The notes under the pieces were generated by a model. It ran no database searches, was not told where the DNA came from, and saw only the letters and a list, made by a program, of their open reading frames with translations. Positions 56,809-64,000 of a stretch of DNA of 64,000 nt are shown here, in pieces (position 1 is the stretch's first letter; each line of letters begins with the position of its first letter). Both the position numbers and the translations under genes were made by a program. The stretch is from Planctomycetota bacterium (GTDB lineage Bacteria; Planctomycetota; UBA1135; GCA-002686595): assembly GCA_016220085.1 (NCBI GenBank), contig JACRIN010000010.1:46734-110733 (forward strand), read 5' to 3'.

Positions 56809-59205
56809 ATGAAAGCCGAACTTGCCGAACCGCGAGGCGTACGTATTTGGCCCATCCTCGCCCTCCTGACCGCCATCTCGGCGGTAGTTGTGGCGCTGGC
56901 ACGCAGCGCCGATCCCGTTTCCGAATCCGAAAGGGCCATCCTCTTTATCGGCCGCAACCTCGAGAGTAATGCCGAGCGGATTATTGTCGCCACGCTTCAT
57001 GACCTCATCTCCCGCGCCAATCAGGACCAACCCCGCCTGAACCTAACCCTGGAGGTGACTCCCGCGGCGTCACCGACTCTGGCCATGGTATATGCGGCAA
57101 CGCGCCAGCGTGACGACATTGTGGCCATCGTCGATAACTCCTGGGGCAGCGAAATGGAGACCGCCAGAGATGAGATCATCACTACTCCGCAGCCAATTGT
57201 CTTCTTGAATGGAGACCGGAACAAGCATAACTACGGCGACAATCGAATTTACCTCGGAAGCGGCGACGGCATACCGGACGCACTCGCAACAATTGTGCTT
57301 GACACAAGCGGCTATCAGACGCCACTTATTGTGGACAGTGACTCAGGCGCTCCTGCCCCTCAACAGACGGTGACACCGCCGAGCTCGCCTGGTGATGCCC
57401 CAAGCCACCAGTTTGTAACCGTAGTCGCAGAAGATCGTTACCAGGCCAGCGATGAGCTACTCTGGTCGCTGCGCAAGCGCGGGTTCCGTCAGATTGAATA
57501 TGGCGAAACAGCCACGCACCAAGATGGCACGTTCGTGGTAGTGAAACTCGACTGGCAGACTGCCTACGAGATACCAGACCGGGCGGCGCTGCAGCGCGTA
57601 CGCGCCGAACTATCTCGAATTTACCCTTCCCCAAGAGACCAGAATCGAAAGCTAATCGTACTTCAATCACATGCGCCATGGGGTAGCCAGCTGCTTCAAT
57701 GGCTGGACACGTCCTTCGAGTATGCCACGTTCATTGCCTATCAGAGCGTCTTGTCGAGCGACCGCGCAGTCGCCTTTCGCCCAGATTCTACCAACGAGCT
57801 GCTGTTGCTCGGACAAAGCTCCACAGCCGTCGCTGAGAACCTTGTGACCCTGCGAGATAGAATGCGCTTAGTCGACAATGAGTTGTTTCGGCCAGAAAAC
57901 GGCGACCTCTTCTACATGCGTCGCGCTGTGGTAGCTGCCGACCTACTCCTGGCTTCAGTCGAACGCTCCCGGGTTGCGTCGACCGACAATTCGGAGCTGC
58001 TTGCTCGGCGCATGAGCAGCGAGTTTGGCGAGTTTCGCGCACGCGCACTGGCAACCAGAATCGGTGTCGTACATATTGACGCTAACGGCGTTGAGTACGG
58101 CAATAATCACATAGTATTTCGCCGCGGCGAGTGGGCGGCGTCGTACCCACGACAGCTCAGTCCAAGCGGTAGATTGATTCCGAACCTGCAAATTCGGTTC
58201 TCAGATGTGCGCATTTCGAGCGTGGACATTCGACGTGACGCCTTCTTCGCGGATTTTACGGTTTCTCTCCGCGGCGACGCACAACTAATCAAATCGCTTC
58301 ACACGCGCCGCGGGAGCCAGGTCGATTCCGTCGCTGACACATCGATGGAAGTCGACGATCCGCTGGCGCGCGTCTTTGCCATCGGGGATGTGGCTGACGA
58401 GTCGAGTTTTTCGCAGCGACTTGTCTCGACTCGCGAACTCGGCCGACTCGCCGAGTACGACTATGCGGTTTCTGGGCTGTTCCGCACGGAGCGAGTTGCT
58501 GGATTTTGGTTCCCCTTCGACGAGCATCGGGTTGCGGTTCGCCTCAAGCTGCAAGTTCCTGATGATTCGATTGTCCTGAGCGCTGACCGCGCCGATGCTG
58601 AGAATTTCACGGCCTTCTCGACAAGATCAATCAATGGTTGGCGTGTAACGTCGGCCGCTATGGCAATCGATAGCAGTGTGCCCGACCGGTCGCGTATACC
58701 ACACGATTCAACTTACACAGGAGAGCGACAGTTCGGCATACTCTCGCTTGTTGTTCAGGTGCAGCGGCAGCCGTGGGGTGCGCTAATGCTGGTGTTCCTG
58801 CCGCTCGCGCTAATACTGCTCGCGTCTAGCGCAATTCTGTTTATTCGAGTCCATCGCACCGGCTCAGGCACTCCGGAATTCTGGCAGGAGGCCATTGATC
58901 AGCTAAATGCCCCGGAGACACTCAAGACCCAAAGCGAACTGTCGCTGGGCTGTGTGCTTGCTGCGATTACGTACCTCATCTCGTACTCCACGGTTATTCC
59001 TCGGATGGAGGAGCCGATGTACACAGATGTACTCACAGGAGCGGTCCTGACGCTAGTCGTTTTGAACTTTGTTTTTGTTGTGTCGGTTGCTTTGCGCCAA
59101 GACAACTGGTTATTCCGTTACTTCAGCATGTCCCGCTATCGGGCGATGGCCGCGGCACTGACGCTCTTGTTGATCGGGCTATGGCCCGCCTTTGGATTGG
59201 CGTGA
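56809..59205 (+). CDS. Type-1 periplasmic-binding-like domain fused to a pentameric ligand-gated ion channel
   Basis: 798 residues. A signal-anchor helix lies at 13-31. Residues about 42-440 resemble a type-1 periplasmic binding protein: AILFIGRNLES, DDIVAIVDNSWGSEM, VFLNGDRN, then FYMRRAVVAADLLLASVE and IGVVHIDANGVEYGNN at its end. Residues about 455-652 are the beta-sandwich of a Cys-loop-receptor homologue with the hallmark WFPFDEHRVAVRLKL (FPFD at 568-571) and no Cys pair, as in bacterial members. Four helices follow: M1 657-680, M2 709-730, M3 738-762, M4 776-797. M2 aligns with ELIC around TYLISYSTVIPR, giving Leu at 9' and Glu at 2'. An extra ~28 residues lie between M1 and M2. I infer an inner-membrane channel gated by a periplasmic ligand or loaded binding protein. 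Confidence 0.82.
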   Translation: MKAELAEPRGVRIWPILALLTAISAVVVALARSADPVSESERAILFIGRNLESNAERIIVATLHDLISRANQDQPRLNLTLEVTPAASPTLAMVYAATRQRDDIVAIVDNSWGSEMETARDEIITTPQPIVFLNGDRNKHNYGDNRIYLGSGDGIPDALATIVLDTSGYQTPLIVDSDSGAPAPQQTVTPPSSPGDAPSHQFVTVVAEDRYQASDELLWSLRKRGFRQIEYGETATHQDGTFVVVKLDWQTAYEIPDRAALQRVRAELSRIYPSPRDQNRKLIVLQSHAPWGSQLLQWLDTSFEYATFIAYQSVLSSDRAVAFRPDSTNELLLLGQSSTAVAENLVTLRDRMRLVDNELFRPENGDLFYMRRAVVAADLLLASVERSRVASTDNSELLARRMSSEFGEFRARALATRIGVVHIDANGVEYGNNHIVFRRGEWAASYPRQLSPSGRLIPNLQIRFSDVRISSVDIRRDAFFADFTVSLRGDAQLIKSLHTRRGSQVDSVADTSMEVDDPLARVFAIGDVADESSFSQRLVSTRELGRLAEYDYAVSGLFRTERVAGFWFPFDEHRVAVRLKLQVPDDSIVLSADRADAENFTAFSTRSINGWRVTSAAMAIDSSVPDRSRIPHDSTYTGERQFGILSLVVQVQRQPWGALMLVFLPLALILLASSAILFIRVHRTGSGTPEFWQEAIDQLNAPETLKTQSELSLGCVLAAITYLISYSTVIPRMEEPMYTDVLTGAVLTLVVLNFVFVVSVALRQDNWLFRYFSMSRYRAMAAALTLLLIGLWPAFGLA

Positions 59206-59372
59206 TTCACATTTCGCATTAACTGGGCGACGCCAGGGGTAAGTGCCCCTGCGCTCTCAGCACGCCATCGATTCCGTCGTTTCTCATCTGCGATTGCGCC
59301 AACCGCGATAGCGTTAATCACGACGCATTGAGTCATGTCCTTCTCGCGATTGGTTTCGGGCTGAGGTCGTAG

Positions 59373-59627
59373 CTAACCGTCCGCCGTACGCGTGCGGCCG
59401 GTCTTCCCCGACGCGTTACGCTTGGGCTCGCGCACGACCAGTCCGGCTTCGCCGTGCGCGCGCCGCGCCTTGCGCCACTTGCACAAGGTCGCCGTGCTCA
59501 CCCACTTGCGCGCGCAGAACTGGTCGAACGTCTCGTTGCCCTGCTCGAACTCGTCGAGCAGCGCGATCCTCTCCGGCACGCCGTAGCGCCGAGAGCTGTC
59601 CCCGCCGCGCAATCCGCTGCGGCGCAC
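59373..59627 (-). CDS. Transposase orfA-like helix-turn-helix protein (remnant)
   Basis: 84 residues. PERIALLDEFEQGNETFDQF and KWVSTATLCKWRKARR form a homeodomain-like helix-turn-helix as in IS3/IS66-type orfA proteins. It has no coiled-coil tail of normal length and faces away from orfB. Probably not functional in transposition alone. Confidence 0.5.
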   Translation of the reverse strand: MRRSGLRGGDSSRRYGVPERIALLDEFEQGNETFDQFCARKWVSTATLCKWRKARRAHGEAGLVVREPKRNASGKTGRTRTADG

Positions 59628-59750
59628 AGCCGCCTCGCTCCTGTCTTCCTTCCATGTCCATCTCCTGCCCCCTTCGGGGCTCTCGGAGACGGCCGCTAGT
59701 CCTCTCGAAGGACTACCTCAAAGCGGAAGGGGATTTCCTGCGCCGCACAA

Positions 59751-60392
59751 CGACCCCGCTTCGGCTACCGTCGCTTGTCGATCTTGCTGCGCCACGATGG
59801 CGTCGACGCGAATCACAAGCGCGTCTGGCGCGTCTACCGCGACGCGGGGCTGTCGGTGCGCAAGACGCGACGTAAACGCATTGCCTGGGCTTCCCGGCCC
59901 GAACGGAGCGCGGCGACGAAGCTGAACGAGCGCTGGTCGATGGACTTCATGAACGGCAGTCTCGCCGACGGACGGAGCCTGCCCGTGCTGAACATCGTCG
60001 ACGACTTCTCGCGCCGCGCGTTGACGATGGAGGTCGACCTGTCGCTGCCTGCGCAGCGCGTGATTCGCGCGCTCGAGCAGGCCGGTGAGCTGTACGGGCT
60101 GCCCAGTTCGATCGTGGTCGACAACGGGCCCGAGTTCACGAGCAAGGTCCTCGACGCGTGGTGCCACGAGGGCGAGATCGAGCCCTTCTTCATCCGTCCC
60201 GGCAAGCCGATCGAGAACGCGTACGCGGAGAGCTTCAACGGCCGCGTGCGCGAAGAGTGCCTCAACCAACACGCCTTCGAGTCGGTCGCGCACGCGCGGT
60301 CGGTGATCGAAGGCTGGCGCGAGGACTACAACACGGTCCGGCCGCACAGCTCGCTTGACGGGCTCGCAACGGAAAAGCACCTACAGCAGTAG
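59751..60392 (+). pseudogene. IS3-family transposase orfB, N-terminally truncated
   Basis: Similarity starts at RPRFGYRRLSILLRHDGVDA and runs to the end. The integrase catalytic domain is complete: first Asp in ERWSMDFMNG, second Asp in IVVDNGPEFTSK and Glu in NAYAESFNGRVREECLN, with the usual YNTVRPHSSLDG tail. About the first 60 residues of a normal orfB are missing. A TTG at 59775 could still start a 205-residue protein. Confidence 0.75.
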
Positions 60393-61706
60393 GCCTCGAC
60401 GATCCCTACCCCTGTCCCCCAACCTGCAAGAATCCGAAGTGTGAGCTTTCGACCGGACCGACTTCGGGGGGCACCTCAAAACGGGCTGCGTAATATCCCG
60501 CATCATCCCTACGACAAGCGGCGAGGACCACCGGACGCCGGTGGTCCTCGCTCTCGTGGGGTTAGCGGGGTCTCAGACGAATTCGAAAAGGCTGACCATC
60601 GGTCCGCCGAAACACGACCCAGGCACGCCAACTGCGGATGGAAACGCTCGCCGCAAGTACCCATCCTTTCTTGGCTTGCGCGCGTGCACGCCACAAACTC
60701 GGTTTCATTGCGCAGGATCCCAGCTAGGTGGTCCACCGATCGCGCGGCTTCCAGGTCCCGATGACAGGGGCCGCGCGATCGGAGGATTGCCCGGCGCGCT
60801 GTAAACGCCAGGCGGGCCTTCGGGGGTCGCCAGGAGAACGCTGGCGGCCCCCTCTTGCTTCTGGTCGAGCCGTCGAGCTACCCGAGCTCGGAAGTTTGGT
60901 TTCGCGTATCCGTCCGGCCGACCGCAATCCGGCTGACTGCGTTCGAAATCGCCGTCCCGGATGCCAAGCACGCACGTTGGGTCAGGAGCGCGACGAAGGC
61001 ACGGTTCGATCCGTCGGCATGGACGAGCGAGCCCAGCAGAACGCACCCGGCCGAACCTATGGGCGTCCCGCCGACCATCGTCCTCAAGCCCCTTCGTGTA
61101 CGTTCCCCCGCCGCCTTGCGGTCTACCCCGGGGCAGATCGGCAGCCGCTCCACGATCCGGTGTTCGGAACGCGCCTTCAACCTGGGTTCCCTGTTCTGCT
61201 CGCCGTCAGCACCGGATCCTGCGACCGCGCGAGACCGCCGTACACGGTGCCACTGGAATCGGACTCATCGCTGGGCACTCAGGGAGATGTGCCAGTCGTT
61301 GCGACCGACGATGCGCTGCGCGATCAGCAGCCGCCCAAACCTGCTGAAGTCATCGCGCTCCTCGAACAGCCCGAGCTCGGGCCTCCCGCAACTCTCGACC
61401 TCTTCCCTAAGCTGCACGTACAAGGTCATCGATTGGGCCGTCGCCCCCCATGACCTCACCGCCTCGTGGTCCTACTCTCATCTTCGAACGGACGCCTGCC
61501 TCTACGAAGTGGGGCCGGCGGACAAGATCCGCCAGCCCCGAGGGAGAGAGTTGCACCGAGCTTCCCGGGCCGATCCCGGCTCGCAATCGAGGTCGACCGC
61601 CTCGATGCAACCGGCCTGAGCATAGCTCGACGCGATCGCGTTGCGAGCGCGCCGGACTGTTACTTCGCGACAGGTCGAGTGCGTCCCTAGGCCTCAGCCG
61701 CCCGGA
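60393..61706. other. 1.3-kb unassigned region in the mobile element
   Basis: No frame here looks like a known protein. The minus-strand frame between 61459 and 60878 is open except for one stop near 61265 and could be a decayed gene (it encodes VALLTQRACLASGTAISNAV among others), but I recognise no family. It may be noncoding or the ruin of an earlier insertion. Confidence 0.35.
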
Positions 61707-62009
61707 TCAAGACGCGCCGAGCCGACGCGCGATCCGTTCACGTTCGGCGGGATCAGGCACAATGTCGACGAGTCGCAGCTGGCTGCCAGGATCGGCGTTG
61801 TTCACGAATTCCCACACCCACGCGTCGCAGGTCACCCGCGTTCCTCCGAGCGCCGCGGTTCTGAGGCGGCGACCGCCGCGGAGCCCCGGCAGCGCCCAAC
61901 GCCACAGCGTGGCACGGTTGAGGCACTTGCCGGGTCTGCCGCTCGGCAGCCGCTCCGCGTACTCGGCCAATGGCCGCAGTCGTTGGCAGCGAGGGTTGAG
62001 CGGTTCCAT
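61707..62009 (-). CDS. DUF1580-like small DNA-binding protein
   Basis: 100 residues from the ATG at 62009. RLPSGRPGKCLNRATLWRWA followed by LPGLRGGRRLRTAALGGTRV fits the pattern of DUF1580, a planctomycete family resembling helix-turn-helix excisionase domains. It is the last gene of the minus-strand operon, 4 bp after the small acidic protein. A role in control of the mobile element is plausible. Confidence 0.6.
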   Translation of the reverse strand: MEPLNPRCQRLRPLAEYAERLPSGRPGKCLNRATLWRWALPGLRGGRRLRTAALGGTRVTCDAWVWEFVNNADPGSQLRLVDIVPDPAERERIARRLGAS

Positions 62010-62013
62010 GCCC

Positions 62014-62298
62014 CTACTCCCGCTCCGGCTCGCGCGGTTTCTCCGCGCGCTCCTCGCGCACGGGCTCCGGGCTCGGCATGCGCTCCTCAAGGGCGGATCG
62101 CGGTGCCTCATCGGGGCCGACGTCAACGCGTTCGTTCGAGACCTCGCTCGGCGTCGGTACTCCATACATGCCGTACTGCGGCGGCTGGGCGACGTTGGAC
62201 TCCGCGTAGAGCGCGCCGCGCAACTCACTCAGCCCCTGGCGGAACATCGCCGAGGCGTGTCCCGCACCCAACTTCGGTTCGGTCTTCTCGTCTGCCAT
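62014..62298 (-). CDS. Small charged protein of the transfer-like operon
   Basis: 94 residues. AGGAGA lies 6 nt before the ATG. The first half (MADEKTEPKLGAGHASAMFR) is mixed and the C-terminus is rich in Pro, Glu and Arg (EERAEKPREPERE), so it is likely disordered. No family recognised. It lies between the membrane protein and the DUF1580-like gene, all on the minus strand. Confidence 0.6.
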   Translation of the reverse strand: MADEKTEPKLGAGHASAMFRQGLSELRGALYAESNVAQPPQYGMYGVPTPSEVSNERVDVGPDEAPRSALEERMPSPEPVREERAEKPREPERE

Positions 62299-62327
62299 GT
62301 TGCTTCTCCTGGTCTTCGGGTTCGAGG

Positions 62328-62915
62328 TCAGTCACGCCGCATCCGACGCCACTGGTCGGAAATGCGGCGCTGGTCGTGGAAGGCATCGTTCATGTCGAGG
62401 GCGCGCGCGCGGTCCACACGCTGGCTCGCTCGCACCGACACCATCAGGCCGATGGCGGCGATGACGAGGTAACTGCCCAGCGGGCGGCTCCACGCGATCA
62501 GCGCGAAACCGAGCAGCGCGACGAGCACGGGCTCGACCGCGCCCTTCACGTGCAGCTCACTCGAGCGGCGAAAGAGCCGCATGAGCGAGGGCGTGCCGTT
62601 GTAGTAGCTGTGCTCCTCGGGCGCGCCGCGCGCGCGTCGCAGGCTGGCCTTCGCGCGAATGACGCAGCACGCGAAGAAGAACACCCCCGCGTACACGAAC
62701 ATCGGCCGCGGGTCTTCTCGCTCGAAGAATACCGGGAAGAAGAAGATGAGCACGAGGCCCACCAGCGACTGCAGCTGCAAGTAGCGCGCGCCGAACGTCG
62801 ACGGGTTGTGGAGGAAGACTTCCAGCGTGCACGCGAGCGATCGTGCGACGAGCAAGATCCAGTTGAGCGCGCCGCGGCCATCGGACGGCGGCGCGGGCTG
62901 TTGCGAAGCCATCAT
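62328..62915 (-). CDS. Membrane protein encoded with the coupling protein
   Basis: 195 residues. Hydrophobic segments at about 20-35, 48-65, 72-90 and 128-160 (VEPVLVALLGFALIAW) predict three to five membrane helices. The C-terminus is soluble and Arg/Asp-rich. Its ATG overlaps the stop of the TraG-like gene (ATGA), so translation is coupled. In conjugation systems small membrane proteins next to the coupling protein often belong to the channel; no family is recognised here. Confidence 0.65.
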   Translation of the reverse strand: MMASQQPAPPSDGRGALNWILLVARSLACTLEVFLHNPSTFGARYLQLQSLVGLVLIFFFPVFFEREDPRPMFVYAGVFFFACCVIRAKASLRRARGAPEEHSYYNGTPSLMRLFRRSSELHVKGAVEPVLVALLGFALIAWSRPLGSYLVIAAIGLMVSVRASQRVDRARALDMNDAFHDQRRISDQWRRMRRD

Positions 62916-64000
62916 CGCTTCCTCCGTTTCTGGCGCCGCGCCTGCTCGAAGGACGTGACCAGCCAGTTGCGGCCGGTCGCTGCGAAGGCCTTGCCGTTTC
63001 GAACCACGACGGCGTCAACGAGCCAGTCGTTGGCCGGCCCGCCCGTGCGCAGCTTCAAGAACTCGCTCGGCTGCAGGTCCCACTCAAAACTCTCGCTGAA
63101 ACCAGCGCTCGTGTTCTTCGTGTGACCGAGCCAGTCGATGCCGAAGGCAGCGGCCGAAGAGTCGTCGTTCGAAGAGCTCGTGTTGCCGTTGGCGAACTGC
63201 TGCAGCGTGCGCCCGACAATGCTCGCAGCCCACTCGTTGGTCACGGGGTCAGAGTTGGCGTGCAGGATCTTGGTGTTGAGGTTGGCGAAGAGACTGGCCG
63301 CTTCGACACGGCCCTTCTCGCTGCCGCCGAGCGCGGCGTAGACGTTGGACACGTTCTGGGTGAGCAGCACCGTCGCGACGCGCGACGAGCGGCACGTCGT
63401 CTGGAACTGCATGTCGTACGACGTGATGAAGTTCTGCGCTTCGTCGGCCCACAGGAAGACGGGCCGAGGATTCTCGACGACGTTGCGGCGCTCGATCGTG
63501 CGCTGGAACGCGTACTTCCAAAGCACCTGCGCGAACACGCCGACCTCTCCGAACTGCTTCACGGGAAAGTCGATCAGGATGATCTTCCCCTGCTCGGTCG
63601 CTTCGGGCGTGAGGTTCGTGTCGGAGCAAAAGTGCTGGCGGAGGATTCCACGGTTGAGCACGTCGACCATCGAAGTGCACGTCGACACCACCACCGAGCG
63701 CGTCTTCTCGGAGAGGTTGGGGAACTCGACGCAAAAGTAGTCGGCCACGATCTCGAAGTCAGAACGCTGCACCGGGTTTTTGTACGCGCGGTCCGCGGCC
63801 GCCAAGCATTGGTAGCAGTACGACTTCGCCTTCCACTCTTCGCTGCGCAGCTGGTCGAGCGAGGTCGGCGCCGAGATCACGAGCCGGTAGAGCTCGGGAA
63901 CACCGATGCGTCCCGTCGCGATCGACAGCAGATCGATCGCGTTGCGCATCAACTGCCTGTTCGCGCGCCTCCAATAGCCCTCGTCGTCGCGGCCACCGCC
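62912..64000 (-). CDS. TraG/VirD4-type conjugation coupling protein, C-terminal part
   Basis: The frame is open to the window edge, so only the C-terminal ~362 residues are visible. DDEGYWRRANRQLMRNAIDL near the edge and PVFLWADEAQNFITSYDMQF (Walker B, DEAQ) followed by VATVLLTQNVSNVYAALGG match the TraD/TraG/VirD4 P-loop ATPases that feed DNA to a type IV secretion channel, including the TraM-recognition region. The Walker A part must lie beyond 64000. The last residues are basic (ARRQKRRKR). It is the first visible gene of a minus-strand operon and the main evidence that the element is conjugative. Confidence 0.75.
   Translation of the reverse strand, partial: GGGRDDEGYWRRANRQLMRNAIDLLSIATGRIGVPELYRLVISAPTSLDQLRSEEWKAKSYCYQCLAAADRAYKNPVQRSDFEIVADYFCVEFPNLSEKTRSVVVSTCTSMVDVLNRGILRQHFCSDTNLTPEATEQGKIILIDFPVKQFGEVGVFAQVLWKYAFQRTIERRNVVENPRPVFLWADEAQNFITSYDMQFQTTCRSSRVATVLLTQNVSNVYAALGGSEKGRVEAASLFANLNTKILHANSDPVTNEWAASIVGRTLQQFANGNTSSSNDDSSAAAFGIDWLGHTKNTSAGFSESFEWDLQPSEFLKLRTGGPANDWLVDAVVVRNGKAFAATGRNWLVTSFEQARRQKRRKR

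Larger units (their letters stand above)
59373..60392. mobile_element. IS3-family insertion sequence remnant
   Basis: It contains a DDE transposase orfB (plus strand) lacking its N-terminus and an orfA-like HTH frame on the opposite strand. In an intact IS3 element both lie on one strand with orfA upstream, so this copy is rearranged. No clear terminal inverted repeats were found by eye. Confidence 0.65.

Noticed and set aside
59206..59336. Short inverted repeat CAGGGG/CCCCTG after the channel gene, first taken as a terminator
   Set aside because: The stem is only six base pairs and no U tract follows on either strand.

Overview
The window is very GC-rich, with long antisense shadow ORFs, many GTG/TTG starts and strong G/C third-position bias. 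It looks like chromosome of a Planctomycetota bacterium. The lineage signs are: a recurring Cys-containing C-terminal domain on secreted beta-propeller and peptidase proteins; membrane-tethered ECF sigma factors fused to carboxypeptidase-regulatory-like ectodomains; a NapC-type cytochrome fused to a formylglycine-generating-enzyme-like domain; Gfo/Idh/MocA oxidoreductases with Tat-type signals; and a DUF1580-like protein. This placement is by family recognition only; there is no rRNA in the window.

Layout. 0-9.3 kb: a partial exported protein, an SGNH-like hydrolase, a zinc-ribbon membrane protein, the first sigma-ectodomain fusion, and a two-gene unit for a secreted protein and an M14 carboxypeptidase that share the C-terminal domain. 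9.7-19 kb: a zinc-ribbon pseudo-rhomboid, an Old Yellow Enzyme homologue, a secreted protein, an MBL-fold hydrolase whose 3' end is duplicated 2.4 kb downstream, two small envelope genes between the copies (the first behind an 11-G tract) and a secreted propeller. 19-28.9 kb: membrane transport and stress (CBS protein, CstA, a membrane protein with its HTH partner, cation/proton antiporter with an EIIA-like tail, TerC, APC transporter with a universal-stress-like tail) and an M20 amidohydrolase. 29-36 kb: an FG-GAP propeller between paralogue remnants, the tetraheme cytochrome-FGE fusion, an oxidoreductase and a tethered ectodomain. 36-52.5 kb: metallolipoprotein, S15 peptidase, PD40 protein, NhaD-type antiporter and ApbE, M16 peptidase, VOC protein, an ECF sigma factor translationally coupled to a membrane protein, and the second sigma-ectodomain fusion.

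At 52.57 kb a tRNA-Ile2(CAU) gene is followed by a tyrosine recombinase, and gene style changes to the end of the window. This looks like an integrated, probably conjugative, element: integrase, two small HTH proteins, a lower-GC three-gene cargo operon, an IS3-family remnant, an unassigned 1.3 kb, then a minus-strand transfer-like operon ending in a TraG/VirD4-type coupling protein that runs off the window.

The most striking content is the cargo operon at 54.94-59.21 kb: a gamma-glutamylcyclotransferase-like lipoprotein, an orphan polyamine-type (PotD/PotF) binding protein without ABC transporter genes, and a 798-residue protein joining a type-1 periplasmic-binding-like domain to a pentameric ligand-gated ion channel (FPFD motif, four membrane helices, Leu at pore position 9'). 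I infer a ligand-sensing channel module, possibly for amines, carried on a mobile element. Function is inferred from sequence alone.
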